Shown: positions 21,229 to 32,901, numbered from the stretch's first letter. The stretch: DNA of 64,000 bases from Symbiodinium natans (GCA_905221605.1 CAJNDS010002367.1:123501-187500), one strand, 5' to 3'. Translations and numbers: made by a program. Notes: a model not told the origin generated them from the letters alone.

Positions 21229-23020
21229 TGAGTAATACGCTGAGTCTACAGGCAACTATTCAATATTCGCGGGGGTGCACTATCTGTTGCAGCACGTGCT
21301 CCTGCTTCACTGCGCACAATTCTTTAAGTATGCTTCATGAAGCACGCATGCTGTCGTATAACAGAGGGTCGCAGAATGTTTCAGCTAAAACCTGTGGCTA
21401 CAAAATAGTCAAAGAAGTCGCGGAAGGGTGCATAAAACCCAAAGCCATGAAGCAGGATTGCGGTTTTGGCTTACCAGAATCCCGAGAACTAGATTTACAA
21501 CATCAACTTCCACACAATACGGAAGACCCATTCCACAAAGAGTAGGCCTGTGAGTTCGCCAGCTGGAAGGTCCTCCCACGCTTCGTGCAGCTCATTGTGT
21601 CCGATGTCGAGAACCCGTCGTCCAGACCCTCGGATCACTGAAGATCTGAGGTCGAAGTTCCCCCGAAGTTCCCAAAAAACACGTCAAACAGCGTTGCGTT
21701 TGACTGTCACTGTTTCTGGTTTTGTGTGTGTGTGTGTTTTGTGGCATTCATCCAGAGCTGGTTGCCCGCATTCGCAAGAATGGCGAGTGCACGCTTATGC
21801 ACTGATCTCGAAGCTTGATCACACGTTGACCGGGCCGCGAGTTTTAGGCTTGGCAGGCATGTCGCCTTATGGGATGCCGTGTGGGGAAACACCCGGTCAC
21901 GAGGGTTCTCGACCCCCAAATGTTGGTAATGTTGGTTCTTCTCAGCCTCTCTGACCCCGGGTAGCATCTACAGTTCGCTTCTTCTTGAAGTCTGGGGTTC
22001 AGGGGTCCTCTACCAACCAAACCTAGCCAGTCCAACCACACCGCAACACGGCGCACGACCCTCGTTTCGCACCATGATGGAGCCTCTACTGGAGCCTCGA
22101 CATCTGGCTGAGTGGCCGGGTGCAGCTTCTCTGCTCCAAGAAAGCTCTAAATCCCAACTTCTCCAAACGCCCACAAAGCTCCCAGAGTAGTTTGCTCGCA
22201 GGCGCATTGCTTTCTAAACTGCAGCTCCGCAGTTAAGGAGGGGATTTTGGATTCAGCGGCTGTTTTGCCGAGGTGAGCAGCCGGTTCACGGACAAGTTCA
22301 CGGGCCTCCCCTTGTGCAGGAAGAAGGCCTCAATCACAATGCCCCATAAACAACTGAGTGGCGGGGTCATACCCTTTGGGTCCCAAACCCCAAATCCCTA
22401 GCAGTGGGTTCAAGGCTTCCAAGGCAATCGCCAAACAGAAGTAGCCTTGCGATCTTCTGTTGCAGCCCCATCCAAACTGGGCATGTGTGGGATGTTCGAA
22501 GTGAAGCGTGGCAAGCTGTGTTGGCTCTAAACATGTCTAGGTGGAAGCCAACAACGCTGCCGGCGAGCCAACGGGACTGGCACGGATACTTGGATGAGCG
22601 AATTTCGGTTCCTTCCAGAGGGATCGACCTGAGTAGCACACGGCTAGGAGCAACGCGACTGTTGTGTGGGACTAGGTATTGCTTGAGAACAAGGGAACCT
22701 ATTTGTAAATAATTTTCAAAGGGCTTCAAAGCAACACCCAGAGGGGATGAGTAGGGAACTGCTATTGAAGCCGAGCTTTCAGGCAAGGCTTCAGCCAGTT
22801 CTTCACTGACACAGATGGCCTGAAGATCTGCCAGGGACCCTTGGCGGCACAAAGTACCTCCCTTCCTTGACATTGCAAGAGCTGGGAGCCCGCCAATTCC
22901 CAAATCCCCAGACCTTGCTGGACACCTCCATCGAAATTGCATGTCATAGAGGGTCGCGAAGATGTCTGTCAGGATTTAGGGCCTAAATTTTCAAGACGAA
23001 CCTTCACCCTTGGAAACATC
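21229..23020. other. No supported gene
   Basis: Unique sequence with short open frames on both strands, none with a recognisable domain; probably intronic. Confidence 0.4.
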
Positions 23021-23024
23021 CTAG

Positions 23025-23099
23025 GCCGCAAGTACATTCCCGTCTCCACGGGCGAGAACCACCAGTGGCGGCCTTCCAAGAGGCAGCTCTCCGAACCAG
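23025..23099 (+). CDS. Candidate exon
   Basis: CCTAG|G acceptor. In one frame it reads RKYIPVSTGENHQWRPSKRQ and on to SEP before a GTTTGC donor. Charged and polar; family not recognised. Directly followed by another mini-element. Confidence 0.4.
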
Positions 23100-23125
23100 G
23101 TTTGCACAACATTGACGCCCGGCCT

Positions 23126-23236
23126 GTGTGGGGGTTTACGAAAGTAGGGAGCCCCTAAAAAAGACCCCGAAAAAGTAGGAGCCCCTTAGAGTGAGGACCC
23201 CAATAGGGTGCCCCTAGTATCGTAAACCCTCATGCG
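23126..23236 (+). mobile_element. Mini-element copy (GGACCCCAATAAGG family)
   Basis: Left end GTGGGGGTTTACGAAAGTAG, core GAGGACCCCAATAGGGTGCC, right end TATCGTAAACCCTCATG. Inverted ends as in the 21.1-kb copy, diverged inside. Confidence 0.7.
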
Positions 23237-23999
23237 ATGGGTTTTCGCTGTCAGGGGTGGGAACAAGCTTGAGGGGACAAGAACTATCGGTTTTGATGGT
23301 TTTTGTATCAAGCACACCTCCGCCTAACTCTCCCGGGCGGAGACAAGACTCAGATGTCCCGTGCTGAGGAGAAGAACGAGGGCAAGCTGCGGGTGGACCC
23401 TCCCCCGACCAAGGTGTTCTCGATTCCCGTGCCTTGGCTGTCGCCTCCGTTCTCTTGAGTTGACCTCTTTCAAACATACGGCCCCTCACATCTCAGGCTG
23501 TCCAAAAGGGGCCGCTGATTTGGGTAGTTCCCGAAACAGGGGTCCCTTTCTTGGGTACTACAATGTACTATATACAGTATGGCTCCCCTAAACGAAGGAC
23601 CCCAAAAAGAAACCCTGGTTCGCGAAATGGCAGAACTACGTTCGGTGGCTGTCCCTGAAGCCTGGGGAGCCGTAAGCCTTGGTAAGGAGCGGCGCCATGT
23701 CCGTCTGGTGGAATCCAAAGAGGCACCAGCCTGCCAATAGCTTTCGGGCCTTGAGGATTTATAACCCAGATTCGGGCCACTTATAACCCTACTTAGAACT
23801 TGGGGGCCCCCTACTTGCACTAAATCTATGTGATAAATTTAGTGTTTCAGGGCTTCTAGATGGTTACCCATAGAGCCACGGCTGCCTGGAATTTCACACC
23901 ATGGAGCTTGGACGCATCTCGGAAGGCGCAGTGTGAGTGTGGTTGCTCATCAGACTTGCCGTGGATGTGTGAACTGGGAAGTAGGCACCCCACCTCCCT

Positions 24000-24045
24000 C
24001 AACCCGAAACCCTAAACCCTAAACCCTAAACCCCAAACCCCAAAA
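24000..24045. repeat. Telomere-like CCCTAAA/CCCCAAA block
   Basis: Three CCCTAAA units then CCCCAAA units run towards the acceptor CACGCCAG|G at 24064, after which an open segment reads EYGDLSVGKGGAESASLMQ to a TAG. Confidence 0.8.
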
Positions 24046-24120
24046 ACCCCGAAGTCCACGCCAGGAGTACGGAGACCTTTCGGTCGGGAAAGGCGGCGCA
24101 GAGTCTGCGAGTCTCATGCA

Positions 24121-24420
24121 GTAGTACTATTTAAAAAATTCTATCATGATACAAAGCGTTAAATACAATAAGAATACAATGATAGCAAAGTACCTCGAAT
24201 AAGAATGTGCTAATAATGCTTTCGTAAAATACTATCGTATATACAACAGAAATCATACAACAGCCCATTAACGTTTTAATATCAGCCATTGTTTTTATTA
24301 AGAATACAATCGTATCATTATACAAGTGTTCGAGTATACGACCATTGCAGAACAATGTACTATTCTTGTCTAAGCGTACCATGATGTCATAGTATAGAAT
24401 AGTCGTAGAAAAGTATCAAC
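24121..24420. other. AT-rich island
   Basis: About 300 bases of strongly AT-rich sequence with recurring AATACAAT/TCGTAT elements. It is flanked by GC-richer DNA, and a telomere-like block lies about 75 bases upstream. A minus-strand open frame (24382-24131, hydrophobic, 83 residues) runs through it but shows no recognisable domain. It may be a decayed simple repeat. Confidence 0.5.
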
Positions 24421-24465
24421 CGCTATCCCAAAGCCTCAAGCTTACTGTTGGCTCGTAGGGAATGT

Positions 24466-24623
24466 CATGGGTTCCCCTACTCCCCCCCTCCATACTCCCC
24501 CCCCCATGGTTCCCCCCAGAATTAAGGCTATTTAGGGATAATTAAGCCTAATTGAGGTTTTTTAAGGGAGGAATCTGGGGGGGGGGGGGGGGGAGTATAG
24601 AGGGGGTAGTAGGGAAACCCATG
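24466..24623. mobile_element. Mini-element with 33-bp imperfect inverted ends
   Basis: The left arm begins CATGGGTTCCCCTACTCCCC and the right arm ends GTAGTAGGGAAACCCATG. They pair over about 33 bases with three or four differences. The centre contains a smaller near-palindrome around AATTAAGGC and GCCTAATTGAGG, and a long G run. Confidence 0.7.
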
Positions 24624-24802
24624 AGAATGGGGGAATGAGGTACCCTATACAATCCCTCGGAGGGTATATGCGGCCCTGGTTCCCTCATTCCCTGCTAAGA
24701 ACCAGGACCAGGGGGTTCCTAAACCCTGAACCCTGAACCCTAAACCCGAAACCCGAAACCCTAAACCCTAACCCCAAAATAAACCACTGGGGCTTTCGGC
24801 AG

Positions 24803-24893
24803 GCATCGTCCTCCGAGCACCCGGTGTGCGGGCGGCGGAGGTCGCCGCCCGGGAGGTTGATGTCACCGTGGAGATGCAGCGGAAGGACAGCCC
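24803..24893 (+). CDS. Candidate exon
   Basis: CGGCAG|G acceptor after a CCCTAAA block. Reads IVLRAPGVRAAEVAAREVDV and on to MQRKDSP, then a GTAAAA donor with TTTAGGG repeats from 24899. The frame is chosen for its balanced composition. Function unknown. Confidence 0.4.
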
Positions 24894-24897
24894 GTAA

Positions 24898-25342
24898 AAG
24901 GGTTTAGGGTTTAGGGTTTAGGGTCTAGGGAGGGCGGGGCCCCGGGGTCGGACCTGTTCGGGTCTTTTCGAGAATAGGAGGTCAGCCCAGTCTCTATGGT
25001 AAGGGATCTTGCATTGGGCTTGAAAGCCCCATCATCATTCTCATTGGTCGTCTGATTCTTGCTTAGTTATTGTTATTATTACTGTTCTTCTTCCTATTCT
25101 TGTTCTTAGTACTCTTGCCAGCATCATTCTTGTTATTGCTCTTCTTCTTTTTTAGCATTCTCATCGGCAATCATCACCAGGGCAAAAGGGCCTCTCAGAG
25201 CCCAGGCCAGGAACCACGAGTTGGACGTGAAGCGCAATGGCATAGGCAGGGCAGCGCCCCATCATCTTCTGAGTAGTTTAGGGTTCAGGGTTCAGGGTTT
25301 AGGGTTTAGGGTTTAGGGTTTAGGGTTTAGGGTTCAGGGTTG
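24898..25342. repeat. Two TTTAGGG blocks flanking a candidate exon
   Basis: G-rich blocks at 24898-24930 and 25268-25342 each follow an open segment (24803-24893 and about 25206-25270, RNHELDVKRNGIGRAAP). The second is one of the longer arrays. Between them is a pyrimidine-rich (TTCTTATT) tract. Confidence 0.7.
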
Positions 25343-25688
25343 GCCAGTTGACAAGTGTTCATGAGCATCAGCATTCCAGGGCTGTGCAAAATTGCAACAT
25401 TCAGAGCACGATGTGTTTTGCGGACGGCAACACACCCAGCATGGCCGCTGTATGTACACTGGCATGAATGTCATGCCCATGTATTGGTAGAGGTCTCGAA
25501 GCCCTGAGCCGCAATCGCTTATTGCCAGCATGCGTTTTGGCTCGAGCGGCCACAACTTTCCGAACATCTACTGCGCATTTTTCAGGTCTGGAGAGGCGGG
25601 CTTGAGTTAGTAGGCACATGTGGCGCCATGCGGTCAGGCCCATGCCTTGGACCTTTGCTACGCGTTAGCCATCCTTAGCTGAGGCGTC

Positions 25689-25800
25689 ATGGGCTGTGCT
25701 TCCAGCACGACCGTGGTGCATGACGACATGGAAGAGATTCGGGTCACTTTCGAGGACCCTGCTGCACTCATCCCAGACATTCCCAAACTTCACCATCGGA
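25689..25800 (+). CDS. Candidate first exon of a lipid-anchored protein
   Basis: An ATG opens the frame MGCASSTTVVHDDMEEIRVT. Met-Gly-Cys is the classic dual N-myristoylation and palmitoylation signal, so this is a plausible true protein start and membrane anchor. The frame stays open to about 25907, but the 3' exon boundary is not fixed. The rest of the protein is not recognised. Confidence 0.4.
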
Positions 25801-27006
25801 CGAGTAAGGGGTTTGCAGCAAGCACATCTTCCAAAGCAGCTGCAGGACCGCCGAGGGCGATTGATCACAGAGCACAACAAGCAGTTCAAGGATGGACTGA
25901 GGGCTTATAAGGCTTTAGTCAACGTCTTGCATAGTCCTGTATGGTATGCTACGGTGTCTTGCAGTCATTGCGAGCTTGGTCAATGGTCCAGGAACCCATT
26001 CGACGCTTCAACTCCTTTCGCTGCAGCGATAAGGACGCGGGTGGAATCACTGCTCCAATCGCCAGTACTCATACCCATCACGTGAACCAGTTGCTTGGGG
26101 GCATGAGCTGAAGTTTTCGTTAGATTTTAGTTTTGCCGCTGCCGCTGCCATTGCGCTGTGTTGTTGTCGTCGCCCTCGCCTTTGCCTTTGTTGTCGCTAC
26201 CAATGGGCTGGCGTTGGTCCGGGCCACCTTGCTTTGTGTGGGCTCTTAGCGCGTAAGTCTTGTTCTTAACTTCGTTTGCCCTCTTCGGCGTCAACGGACA
26301 GTAAACAGCTGCAATGGCTACTGAGTCCGAGCACATTCTCTGTTGTCTACACTCCTGGGAGTTTTGCGTTTTTAGGGGAGGCTATCTCCTTCAAGTGCTG
26401 GTGGATCTTAGTCATCATGCCGGTCCTCGGAAGCTTCGCTCTGTTTTTGGGGGCGGTTGGGGGGCAGTGCAAGGGCGGTTGCCTTAGCCCCTAAAGCCAT
26501 GCGCTTACATGCGTTGTCAGTTCTGTTTTGTCCGAGCTGGGGCCGCAGGGCACTTGATTGGCTCTTGTAATCCCGTTCGGGTAATGATTCTGATCGCGAA
26601 GAGACCGGAAAATGCTGTACTTGCTCAAGTTGGTCAACTTTGCCGAAGAGTCCCACGCGTCGGGTTCAATGTCTCTTGCGGCCTGGTCGTCCTGGAGAAC
26701 GGAGCCCGTGATACGTTGCTGCAACAGCTTCTGTTTTGCCCGAAAGGCGGGGTGCAATTTTGTCTTCGGACCGCCATGTGATGGCAAGTCTTGTCCAATG
26801 TTTTGCAGTTCGTTGCCGGGCATTTTTGGGGTATTTCTCTTTGTTGCGATGCCTGCCAAGGCCTGGGAATGACTCGCGCAAGCATCTGAGTGTATAAGTG
26901 TATGGCTGTGTGAGTGTATGACTGTGTGAATGTTTTTGAAGATGAGTGTATGAAATGTGTCCTTTGCTGCCGTGGCCTATGATGGAAGAGCCCGCTTTCA
27001 TCTAAG

Positions 27007-27061
27007 GCTCAACAAGTTCTTGGCCGCCATCGACAAGAATCCGGAGCTGTTGGAAAAGAGG
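27007..27061 (+). CDS. Candidate helical exon
   Basis: TCTAAG|G acceptor, then LNKFLAAIDKNPELLEKR and a GT donor (GTTCAT). Well-formed amphipathic helix. May follow the MGC exon at 25.7 kb, but this is unproven. Confidence 0.45.
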
Positions 27062-27723
27062 GTTCATCCGAGCCAACGCGCTGAACATCCCAGCCTGGAT
27101 ATCCTGAAAGCCGACAAAGGGACCAGCAGCTGGCACAGCCTAGCAACGGTCAGCACAGCTTCCGAGGCTTCTAATATCCCTGGCAGCTTCGCGTAAAGGC
27201 TCCGAGAGCTTGTTCCCATTTCCTTCCATCAGCGTGATTGCAGCTGGGCTTCCCTTCACTTGTTTTGGTTGGACGTTTGGGGCTTCGGTGCCCGGGGACC
27301 ATCGTAGGTACCATGATCATCAGCTAAGCTTCAGATGTTCACAAGTCCGCAGATGTTCCAAAACAAGCAGGGAAACCCAGGAGCTGCTTGACACAGTGAC
27401 AGTGGCCGACGGCGGCAGTGCCAGATGCCAATCGGGTCTACGAGCTATTGCTTTAGAAATCCGAGAGTGGGTGTCATAAACCAACACTTGGTGTATTTGG
27501 TGGCCGTCCCCAAGGTGGAGCTGTCACGAATCCTTCCGAGTAGCGCAGTTTCGTTGTGTCCTGCCATGCTTTGCCTGTATAAACACGGTCCTCAAGAGCT
27601 GCCTTGCGCAGCGCGCTCTGATCCCCGGGTCCCAATGTGGCTCGGCGGGTCGGGGCGCGAGGATTGACTTTTTGTTGCAGAGATGGGAGGATGCAGCCTA
27701 GCCAGACACCGACCGTGGAGCGG

Positions 27724-27799
27724 GATCGGTTGTGAAGCACGACTTCACGCTGTTTAACCTCGTGCACTTCTTTGGCCTCTTCGACAAGCCGGCCATTTG
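27724..27799 (+). CDS. Candidate exon
   Basis: Open segment HDFTLFNLVHFFGLFDKPAI followed by TGA. The aromatic and charged pattern looks like real protein. The acceptor is not clear. Family not recognised. Confidence 0.35.
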
Positions 27800-28087
27800 A
27801 AAGTGACCCGTAAGTCCTTTGTGACTGCACACAAAGCTAGCTCCAATCCCATCCTCCTGACACCTCTGCAAGTCCCCAACCCTAGGGGCCTAAGGGCCTA
27901 AATCAAACCAATCCCCGAAGTCCAAGCATTTTTTCATTGATCTCTGCCTGCGGGCCACATGAGCACATGGAGACCTGCGTCCTGCCCGGATGGGTTCGGG
28001 ATGGGAAAGCCGGGAAAGCCCTGAATTCAAAACCCGAGGGTTAGAGCGCAGGGTGGGCACTTGGGCCTGCTTGCAAGACTAAGACAT

Positions 28088-28162
28088 GGGAGTTTCCAAT
28101 ATTCGGGGTACCTTCTTGGGGTCCTTGTTATAAGGGAATGCTATTTCTGGCGGTCTAGGGTT
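28088..28162 (-). mobile_element. Mini-element copy (GGACCCCAATAAGG family)
   Basis: Reads GGGGTACCTTCTTGGGGTCC and TTATAAGGGAATGCTATT, diverged minus-orientation core of the family. Confidence 0.65.
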
Positions 28163-28639
28163 GAGAGTTGAGAGCGAGGGTTTAGAAGAGCGGAATCGCA
28201 TGACTGCGTGTTCTTCATGACGTCGAGCAACCGTTTCATACCCCATCCAGGTGCAGGCGCCTTGTCGCCAGAACATTCCATTTTTCAAACGTTCTCGGTC
28301 GGCAAGAACCAGAGTGCACTAGCCAGATTCCTTCCTTGCGGCAGCAGAGCCTGCCGCCGCGATTTTTTTCTTTTTCGGTTCTTCTCCCCGAAGGCCATGA
28401 CGGAAGAGCGTACAGCGGGGAGACCGACGTGTCCTTTGCACGGTGCGCTCGCAAAAACAGCCTCTGCAACACCCACCTCAGGTGGACTAGTGACATAGTT
28501 CACCTTGTGCCAAGATCCATCACTTCCAGAATGTGCAGAACCGAGTGGTAGAGCAGCAGCGAAGTGTAACCAGCAAAGCTTCCAGTTTGGCTGGCGGCCA
28601 AGCGCCGGATCTGCGAGCGCATGCCCCCTACTTCATCTT

Positions 28640-28745
28640 GCGCACGACAAAAAAGTCCGATCTTTCTCAAGCCCAATATCTCCGAGACATCCGAGCGCTG
28701 CTCGCAAGACTGCAGTTTCATGAGGCCAGCCAGGTTCTGGGCCGG
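28640..28745 (+). CDS. Candidate helical exon
   Basis: Open segment SDLSQAQYLRDIRALLARLQ continuing FHEASQVLGRLFGK. Strongly helical and coherent. Boundaries not fixed. Parent protein unknown. Confidence 0.4.
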
Positions 28746-29107
28746 CTCTTCGGGAAAAGGCTGATGAGGGGGCATGCCAGTGCCCCTAGTGGAGTCTTTA
28801 CCAGTGCCCGCAAGGTGCCTGGAGCCTACTGAAACTGCAGTGTGGGAGCATGTTCTTGGTGCCCTGTGCCCCTCCGCCGAACCCAGCCTGCACTGTGCAC
28901 AGAGGGTGAACAGGCTTGGCAGGGGGTTGGCGCAATTTGTAAGAGAGTTGCTGGCGGGGTCGTTCCCTCAGTGAGCTGTCTTCTGCGTATGAATGGCCGT
29001 GGCAGGTGGGAACGGTACTGAAGTTGGCATTGCCCATAGAATCTGAGAATCTCGGCCAGGGAGGGCAACAAATCTACAGGGCAAACAAATCGTGTTCTTT
29101 GCTCGGG

Positions 29108-29218
29108 GTGTAATTGGTGTCCGAAACTAGGGGTACCTTATTGGGGTCCTTATTTTAAGGGAATCCTACTTTTTGGGGGTCTTGTTCAGCGGTCCCGTAT
29201 TCTCGAAACCCCCCACAA
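29108..29218 (-). mobile_element. Mini-element copy (GGACCCCAATAAGG family), near full length
   Basis: Starts GTGTCCGAAACTAGGGGTAC, continues CTTATTGGGGTCCTTATTTT and AAGGGAATCCTACTTTTT, and ends TATTCTCGAAACCCCCCAC. Same layout as the 21.1-kb copy, reversed. Confidence 0.7.
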
Positions 29219-30292
29219 AGCTCAGAACTTTGCGTTTCACGGCGCTAGGATATGCTTCCTTGAAGTCTGCCTGGCCATTCCCGAAAGCAAGCACCGAGCT
29301 GTGTAGAACACACACGGACAGCTTCCTGTTCGCTTCCTTCCTTTCCCTCATATTGAGTTCACGTTCGGCCAAGCGTCGCGAACCCAAAAAGTTGCGCCTT
29401 CCAGGGTTTAGGTCAGGCAGCAAGCAGGCCCAAGACCCACAACCTGTAAACCCTAAGCCCCGGACTCTGGGGTTACATCTAGAGCCTTTGCGTTCAATCG
29501 CTGGAGAAGCTGGGAGCCTGCGGTCATGTGCAGGTTGCCGCTCCCTTGGCGACAAGACCTATCGGCATCCGGAGTACATGACGCGCTTCTTCCACTCCGG
29601 ACAGCTCGTAGCTTCTGGGCGTGCGTTTTGGTGCACGGCCTTTAGGGTTAAGGGCTGCCATTTTTCTGGGGCTGCTATCTATTTTGAAGATAATCCCAAT
29701 CCCTTCCCCCCAAATCCCCCCCCCCCCCCCCCCCCCCCCTTGTATCAAAAGAAAGCCTCAAGATCCAAACAGTTTTAGCATTAGGAGGTTTCTTATCGTT
29801 TGTCCGATCAAACATGAACTCTTCAGGGTTTCGGGCTCAGAGTCACGGCTAGTGGAAACTCAAGAATGAAGGCCTCAGGTTTTTGCTTCAGGCTTCCGAC
29901 CCCCCTTCAACCCCCCTAATTCGGTGGAGGTTTCAGAAGGGACGGACGGGATCGGGTGTTGGGGCCGGAGGGTTTTAACATCAGGGGGGGCATTAATATT
30001 AGCGGGAAGGGGTTAGCCAGCCGGCATTGCCAGCGCGTCAGTTCAGTTGCTGTGCCACGCTTGCTGATGCACACACAGAGGCACATCAGTCATTTTTATT
30101 ATTATTACTATGATTATGAGTATGATTATGATAATTACTATTAGCCTATTTCATTATCATATTACGTAGTATACGAGTTCTGCATCGCCTCTTGCAGGTT
30201 GGTAGCAGCTTTCATCGGGGAATGCATCTTGGCCCGCATGCCTAGCAGCAGCCGGAAGCAGTCGAAACTCGCCGACTGCAGAGGCAGAGTGA

Positions 30293-30352
30293 CCCTAAAC
30301 CCTAAACCCTAAACCCTAAACCCTAAACCCTAAACCCTAAACCCTAAACCAG
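30293..30352. repeat. Pure eight-unit CCCTAAA array
   Basis: Eight perfect CCCTAAA units stand between two open segments. The upstream one reads LVAAFIGECILARMPSSSRK (from about 30199) and the downstream one HAKTEPRNSTTVHIELDH (from 30355, after ACCAG). The array ends at the CCAG acceptor, so almost the whole putative intron is telomere repeat. Confidence 0.85.
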
Positions 30353-30439
30353 GCATGCAAAGACCGAGCCTCGCAACAGCACGACCGTCCACATTGAGCT
30401 GGACCACAGGCGCGCGCCCGGGTTTTCCCGGTATGTACA

Positions 30440-30740
30440 TTATGTATAAATAAAGAAAGAAAGAAAGAAATAAATAAATAAATAAATAAATATATATATA
30501 AACATATATATATATATATTTATACTTATATTTCTGTTTGTTTGTTAATCAATTAGTTTATTTCTTTATTTACTTATGTACACACATTTTTTCATTTAAC
30601 TTTGCCTGATTGATTTCATATTGTATACGGTATCGTACGATATAGTACTAGAAAGCTTTTCACATATGTATCTATACATATATATATATACATGTATATA
30701 TATATACATATATATATATATATTTACGTGTAAACTCGTG
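30440..30740. repeat. AT-rich microsatellites
   Basis: AAAT/AAAG repeats (30455-30495) and TA dinucleotide runs (30490-30520 and 30670-30725). No coding signal. Confidence 0.8.
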
Positions 30741-31030
30741 TAAATAGACATATTGTTATGCATTGTTATGTGTTGCGCCCATGGCTGCAAATGAAGTTGG
30801 GGCCTGTCTATCTTGTGGCAACGATGCTCGAAAAGCCCTTGATCCGCTATAGTGTCATGCATGGTTCTATCATGTTCCACTATCTTAAGTACATTCTTGA
30901 AACTTCTATTTGCGAAAGGTTTCATATTACTACGGGTTGCATTGCTATTATTTCGGTTCGTGTTGTTGCTATTCTAAGCTTGCTTGAAGCATTGTGTTTT
31001 TGGCATCATTCTACTATCGTCTCGCCGCAG

Positions 31031-31109
31031 GCCTCCCATGAAGTCGTACAAAGAGAAGCGCCGCGAACTGGCGCAGCAGGCCATTGCGCGGAGCCCGCAG
31101 AGCCCTAGG
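31031..31109 (+). CDS. Candidate basic exon whose donor lies in a telomere repeat
   Basis: CGCAG|G acceptor, then PPMKSYKEKRRELAQQAIAR and SPQSPR. The next bases are GTTTAGGGTTTAGGG, so the first telomere-like unit itself would supply the GT donor. Basic helical composition. Parent gene unknown. Confidence 0.45.
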
Positions 31110-31147
31110 GTTTAGGGTTTAGGGTTTAAGGTTTAGGGTTTAGGGTG
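31107..31147. repeat. Telomere-like TTTAGGG block after an exon
   Basis: Five to six units of TTTAGGG begin within the last codon of the preceding open segment. Confidence 0.85.
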
Positions 31148-31573
31148 TCTCATTGAGGGGGGCTGGTGCTAACAGCACCCAGGCGCCCCGACTTGTTGAG
31201 CCCACACCCCCCGGCTTGCGCTCCATGACCTTTGCGGGTTCAGGGTTTCCGTGCTTTCTGATCGTGCTCACGGGTGTCATTCTTGTTGACAGTGGCGCAA
31301 GCTGCAAGCCTTCGGGTGATCCGAAGCCCCTTGAAGGATGCCTCTTCCAGGTCGTGGTATCTGAGGTTCGGGGTTGGGGCTGGCTGGCGCCTGGAATCCT
31401 TTTGAAGCAACTGTGGGAGGCCTCCGGTTCAGAGGTTTGGGAGGTCCGTTGCAGCGAAAATTGGAGATCGGAAGGCGATTTGGTCTTTAATAAATACGAC
31501 CTGCCCTTGAGCATCTCTAAAGTGCCTCCAGGCTCCAGGCATGGAGAGGTTAGGCTTGCAGCCTGAAAGCCTC

Positions 31574-31676
31574 AAGAAACTCACAAGCCTTGAGGAGGCG
31601 GAGGGTGAGGTGGAGCAGCTCACTTTGAAATGGGAGGCAGACACCCTCAAGGCCCGGGATTTGAGGGAACTCCATG
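31574..31676 (+). CDS. Candidate coiled-coil exon
   Basis: Open segment with heptad-like charged pattern (EEAEGEVEQLTLKWEADTLK continuing ARDLRELH). Part of the run of coiled-coil exons at 19-35 kb. Confidence 0.4.
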
Positions 31677-32057
31677 CGTTCTTCGTGGGGAATCAGGATT
31701 CAAGCGGTAGAGTCCCCGCAAGGGTCTAGGGGATTTAGAATCAAGTTCCTTCTGCCGTTTGCATAACAAAGGATAACATAATTATTACTACCATGTATCA
31801 CTATCATTTCATGATCACCAGTATCATTACCGCTCTTATTTATATGAGTATCACTGTTCTTGTCTGTCGTTGTCATTATCTATTTGTTTCATGTTGTTTT
31901 TGTTTCGGCATATTTTCTCTGTCTCTCTCTCTCTATATATATATATATATCTATGTTATGTATTTATTCGAGTTCTTCTTCTAAGTATATACTATCTCAT
32001 CACTATATGTGAAAATATGTTTATGCATGGGTGTCTACCCACATGCAAACCGGGCAG

Positions 32058-32116
32058 GAGTGCGACGAGAGATACGAGGAGCCGCTGGATTCGGATGACG
32101 AGCCTGTTGGCACAGG
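32058..32116 (+). CDS. Candidate acidic exon
   Basis: GGGCAG|G acceptor, then ECDERYEEPLDSDDEPVGTG, with a possible GC donor (GCTTAG) at 32117. Very acidic. Parent gene unknown. Confidence 0.4.
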
Positions 32117-32284
32117 GCTTAGAAAGCCGAGAGCCCGATACCCCTTGAATTTGATAATTCAAGCATCAGCAAAGATACACACATAAATATATCGTATCCC
32201 CCCCCCAGTTATCCACCTGTTTGGTTGGTTCTAGAGCCTATTGGGAAGGGGGGGGGGGGAATAAGCTACTTCAGAGCTTCGGCC

Positions 32285-32505
32285 ATATATATATATATAA
32301 ATAGCAAATAGATGTAAGAAAGAACAAGTGCAAACATAAACATGAAAAAACACTACAGAAATAAATAAACATAGAAATTAACAAAGAAATAAATAAACAT
32401 CTAGATATATATATATATATATAAATATAGATATAAACATAAATATAAATATAAATATAAATATAAATAAATAAATACATATATATATATATATACATAT
32501 ACGTA
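32285..32505. repeat. TA/AAAT microsatellite tract
   Basis: ATATAT, AAATAA and ATAAAT repeats without unique sequence; open frames on the minus strand are repeat artefacts. Confidence 0.8.
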
Positions 32506-32901
32506 TGCATGCAATCCACGGACACTTCAATTTGACGTCAATACCCCTTAGTAGATCTTGTCGCTCTGCTCGCGCCCCAGGCGAAGAAGGAGCCTAGTTC
32601 AGCCCGGAGAGCGACGTTGAACCTTGGCTCCCAGTAAGTTTTAGACGCATGGGCCGAACGTACCTGCAGAATCCGAAAATCTCGATAGTAGAATGCAGGT
32701 AGTGTGCTGGTATTTTTCGGACAGAATGGAAGCCCTGAAAGCCCAGGCCCTTTGCCGTCGTGAGCCGGGCTCTGACGAAGCTCTCACTTCGGTTTCACTT
32801 TTTAGGACGGATGTGGCGCGCGCGAGTTTCCTACACAGGAAGGCTGGCTCAGGGCTGTGGACTATACATATCCCCATTGGGAATCATTGTTTGTTTCTTG
32901 A

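Noticed and set aside
21720-21740. TG dinucleotide run as a regulatory element
   Set aside because: Short microsatellite with no supporting context.
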